A DNA stretch of 64,000 nucleotides from Bursaphelenchus xylophilus. Taxonomy: Eukaryota; Nematoda; Chromadorea; Rhabditida; Aphelenchoididae. Both the position numbers and the translations under genes were made by a program. The DNA lies in the NCBI GenBank assembly GCA_904066235.2, contig CAJFCV020000006.1, forward strand, positions 8,928,001 to 8,992,000. Direction: 5' to 3'. Position 1 is the first letter of the stretch, and the number at the start of each line of letters is the position of its first letter. The notes under the pieces were generated by a model. The model ran no database searches and had not been told where the DNA came from. It worked only from the letters and a program-made list of their open reading frames with translations. This document shows, piece after piece, positions 61,613-64,000 of this stretch.

Positions 61613-64000
61613 TTATTTGATCCATCGTTTGATGGTCTCCACAGTCAGCTTCCTTGCGTCTTTCACCTTCGGCGACTCTGCTTCTTGCTCAGGGAACAAG
61701 TCGGCCATATGGGATGTGCCTACCAGATATTCAGTGACCACATCCTCTCCATGGTCTTCGTCCGTCGGTCTATGTTTTGCGTCGACAGTAAAGAGCCCAG
61801 CCGCGTGCCACGGGTCGGCGGTTCCGTAGATATGCAGATGTTTCGTCGCTCGGTAACCTCTTTCTCCACCGTACAATTTATTCGTTTTCTTTATGTTCGC
61901 TTCAATTTTGTCACGGGTAAAACTTGGATCGTACGCTCTGCGGCACCACTCGACGAAGTAACTGAAAAAATTATACGAGCTTTGTTGGTCATTAGGGAGA
62001 TTCTCAACATACAATTTTCAGAAATCTTTTAACTGGAACAACACCTCACAGTTTAAGTTTTATTTTCCAAAAATTTTAGCTTGCGCTTTGCAACTACATC
62101 CGAGATATTGAACGATCTCTTTGGATCAAAGTCTTGAGAACGTTGCGGAGAAAGCGAAAGCAAAACAGGTTTTTTGATGGTTCTTTCCTCATATTTTCTA
62201 TGATCAAAGATCACATAAGAAGTGCTACAAAACACATTTTCTCCGGAAAAGATAAAAAATTATTTTAGAAAAGAGTTTTACATTCTTTTCTCAATTAACA
62301 CGACTTTACTCACTTGATTGGCAATCCACTTAAACCAGGTCCGCAACACCGGTTGAGGGATAATTCCCGAACTCATTGCAAGTCTGCCACCACCAGCACC
62401 GAGATTTGGCTCCAGGACCATCAATGGAAATATCAGACAAACTATCGATCCGTTTGCTATAATCCATTTCATAGCAGTGCTTGTAAACAGCATTGAACTT
62501 GTAAAAGACGTCATGTTGGTCGTTGTTCCAAAGATTGCAAATCTTTGCGACTGTTCCGTTGGGTCCCTGAAAAATATAAGTTAAATGGGGTTGAAGAAAG
62601 GGCAGGATAGAAGAGTCTGTCTTACTGGTTCGGCATACTGAATTGTCTCAGTGAACCTTATAATCAGGTCCCGGTAAAATTCCATCTTGTCAAAGGGATC
62701 CACGTATTCTCCTTTGAATCGTCTGTCACCGTAGCATGGACTGAAATAGAACTTAATGATGCTAAGCAAAAGAAGGAAAAAATTTGCAAGATCTGGCTTT
62801 TTTTTACTCGGTTAGGCATATACGAAAACACATGTAAAATCTTGAGCTCTTAGTGTCAAACGTACCCCAATTTCTGGTTGATAATCTCCCTTCCTTCAAT
62901 GGTGTTCAGCAACTGGTTTATGTAATCAAATCCCTCTTTAATCTTTCCAGCACATCCACCCAATGTAAACTGTGCCACGACATTAAACACTAAAACAATT
63001 GTAAACCATGAGCAATGTTTGGCTTACTGTAAAAGTCAACATTAATGTCCAGCGGTCCGGAACTTCCAATCGATCCCACAGAAGAGCTTGGATACAGCTG
63101 TCTGAATTGAGCCGCCAAGAATCCAGCATAAGAGCCTCCAATGGGAACCCATTTCGCGTCCTTATAGAGTGGGGTCTTTTTAATAGTTTCAATGAAGTAA
63201 TTGATATCCGCTAGTGCTTGTCGAGATGTCAGATATTGAAGACTCTTCACCGACAAGTCACTAAATGCAATAGGATTACAGTCAAAGCCCTGTACTAGTC
63301 GCGGAAAAAAGTCCTTATTGTTAGAATTTTCTGCGACTCTGCACTGTGCATGAACCCGAAAAGTGCTTTTGCACTGTGCAATTTTCTTGTTTTTGCCTTA
63401 TTGTCGCGCGCGATTCCCGCGACAAATCAACATTTCGGAGTGCGACGAGATTTGGGGGCCGCGAAAAATTCCAAGGACTTTTTTCCGCGACTAGTACAAA
63501 AGAATCGTAGAAATCTATATTTGATACATATAGATTTGACAGTATTCTAAAGCTATTACCTTGTAGCAATGCTCTTTCCATAAAATCTGTGTTCCAGACC
63601 AATTAACGAGGCATTTAGCTCCTTCGCATATTTCAAGACACTTGACTTTTCTTCGAATATAAATGGCTTGTAGTAACCTAATAATGACAAGATTACATTT
63701 GTTAACCTTCTCCTTACTCAAAGGTCCTTCTCCTCCAATCAAGAGTAAGACTGGACCACCCTCCTTATAGTACTTGTTGTTGATGTAAAAGTGCTGAAAA
63801 TACAAATTTAGTCTCTTGACGGTTGTATTACTTGTTTGAAAGTCTTTTGTTTTTTCGGATCCTTCTCGAAATGATCAACAACCTGCTCAATCGTGGAGAG
63901 CTTCGGCTCATCTTCGGCGTTTCTTGGAGTTTCCTCAAAGGCCGGATAGCCGTCTTGTGGACTGTAGAATTTCTTTGAGATGATGGCAGTCGATTCTTCA
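61613..64000 (-). CDS. S28 serine carboxypeptidase (PRCP/PRSS16-like), 5' end off-window, frameshifted
   Basis: Minus-strand exons 64000-63832 (continuing outside), 63793-63718, 63677-63560, 63260-63028, 62989-62866, 62740-62626, 62566-62314 and 61961-61613. Catalytic serine is in GGSYAG (Ser codon 63131-63133), the aspartate in GTADPWH (61814-61816) and the histidine in GTSHMADL (61709-61711). Other family blocks are GGPVLLLIGGEGP, LEHRFYGKS, YLTSRQALAD, WWWQTCNEFG and TNKLYGGE. The known role is removal of C-terminal residues or short peptides following proline, in lysosome or secreted. In exon 62566-62314 the frame meets a TAA at 62330-62332. Reading one base shifted restores the family-like SGLPI and the correct phase into the last exon. 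So a one-base deletion, or a sequencing error, separates the histidine and aspartate from the serine. The N-terminus and signal peptide lie beyond 64000. Confidence 0.88.
63295..63494. mobile_element. 200-bp MITE with TA duplication in an S28 intron
   Basis: Perfect 22-bp inverted ends: CTAGTCGCGGAAAAAAGTCC continuing TT at the left, and its exact complement at 63473-63494. TA flanks both sides (63293-63294 and 63495-63496). Inside are two copies of TGCACTGTGCA (63340-63350 and 63370-63380) and a TTGTCGCGCGC block. The element lies in the intron between exons 63677-63560 and 63260-63028. Its end is about 30 bases from the intron's 3' splice site, which itself is intact (TTTAG before 63260). 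No coding capacity. Confidence 0.88.

Noticed and set aside
61962..62014. Continuation of the last S28 exon upstream through NLPNDQQSSYNFFS
   Set aside because: The stretch ends in a classic AATTTTTTCAG acceptor and looks intronic. The joined sequence across the acceptor at 61961 fits the family better.
63260..63300. The TACAG at the inner end of the S28-intron MITE as the real 3' splice site, i.e. an acceptor created by the transposon
   Set aside because: The TTTAG just before 63260 joins in phase and gives the family sequence (HRFYGKSIAT then SDLSVKSLQYL). Using TACAG would insert nine poorly fitting residues.

Overview
The window is nuclear DNA of a nematode. Protein genes are split by many very short introns (about 24-50 bp up to a few hundred bp, GT...TTTTAG or TTTTCAG). 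Exons read as nematode serpentine chemoreceptors, UDP-glycosyltransferases, an HRPA-1-type hnRNP, METT-10, CSB-1 and SUR-6. Many introns end in TTTTAG rather than the strict TTTTCAG of Caenorhabditis, so another nematode genus is likely; I cannot name it. All exon joins below were made by eye from splice signals, reading phase and family conservation.

Layout. 1-13.0 kb is a gene-poor tract holding one small secreted-protein gene (3.9-4.2 kb), one inverted-repeat element and a short minisatellite. 13.0-20.9 kb is a cluster of four paralogous seven-transmembrane chemoreceptors (one +, three -) with identical exon lengths, interrupted by two transposon-derived elements. 21.5-23.6 kb holds a type II membrane protein with a SEA-like domain. 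26.0-27.8 kb is an hnRNP A/B gene. 30.3-33.8 kb carries METT-10 (m6A methyltransferase) followed closely by an unrecognised 448-aa gene, possibly co-transcribed. 34.3-36.0 kb is a fifth, unrelated chemoreceptor. 37.0-40.1 kb is a divergent pair: a small mariner-HTH-only protein and a TCP11-family gene. 41.4-46.4 kb is CSB/ERCC6 and 47.5-50.0 kb is the PP2A B55 subunit. 50.7-54.2 kb is a UDP-glycosyltransferase with a second, splice-compatible first exon upstream. 55.9-57.7 kb is a small four-helix membrane protein. 57.7-61.6 kb is empty. 61.6-64.0 kb is the 3' part of an S28 serine carboxypeptidase that carries an apparent one-base frameshift and runs off the right edge.

Housekeeping genes (RNA processing, m6A, DNA repair, phosphatase) sit in the centre and right, and environment-facing families (chemoreceptors, UGT, peptidase) lie around them. 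The most interesting signals are transposon-gene interactions. A 610-bp element inserted exactly on a chemoreceptor 5' splice site and duplicated that site as its target-site duplication. A long foldback element has a second element inserted in one arm while the other arm keeps the empty site. The UGT locus has UGT1-like duplicated first exons. A palindromic 9-mer (GCACWGTGC) recurs far more often than base composition predicts.
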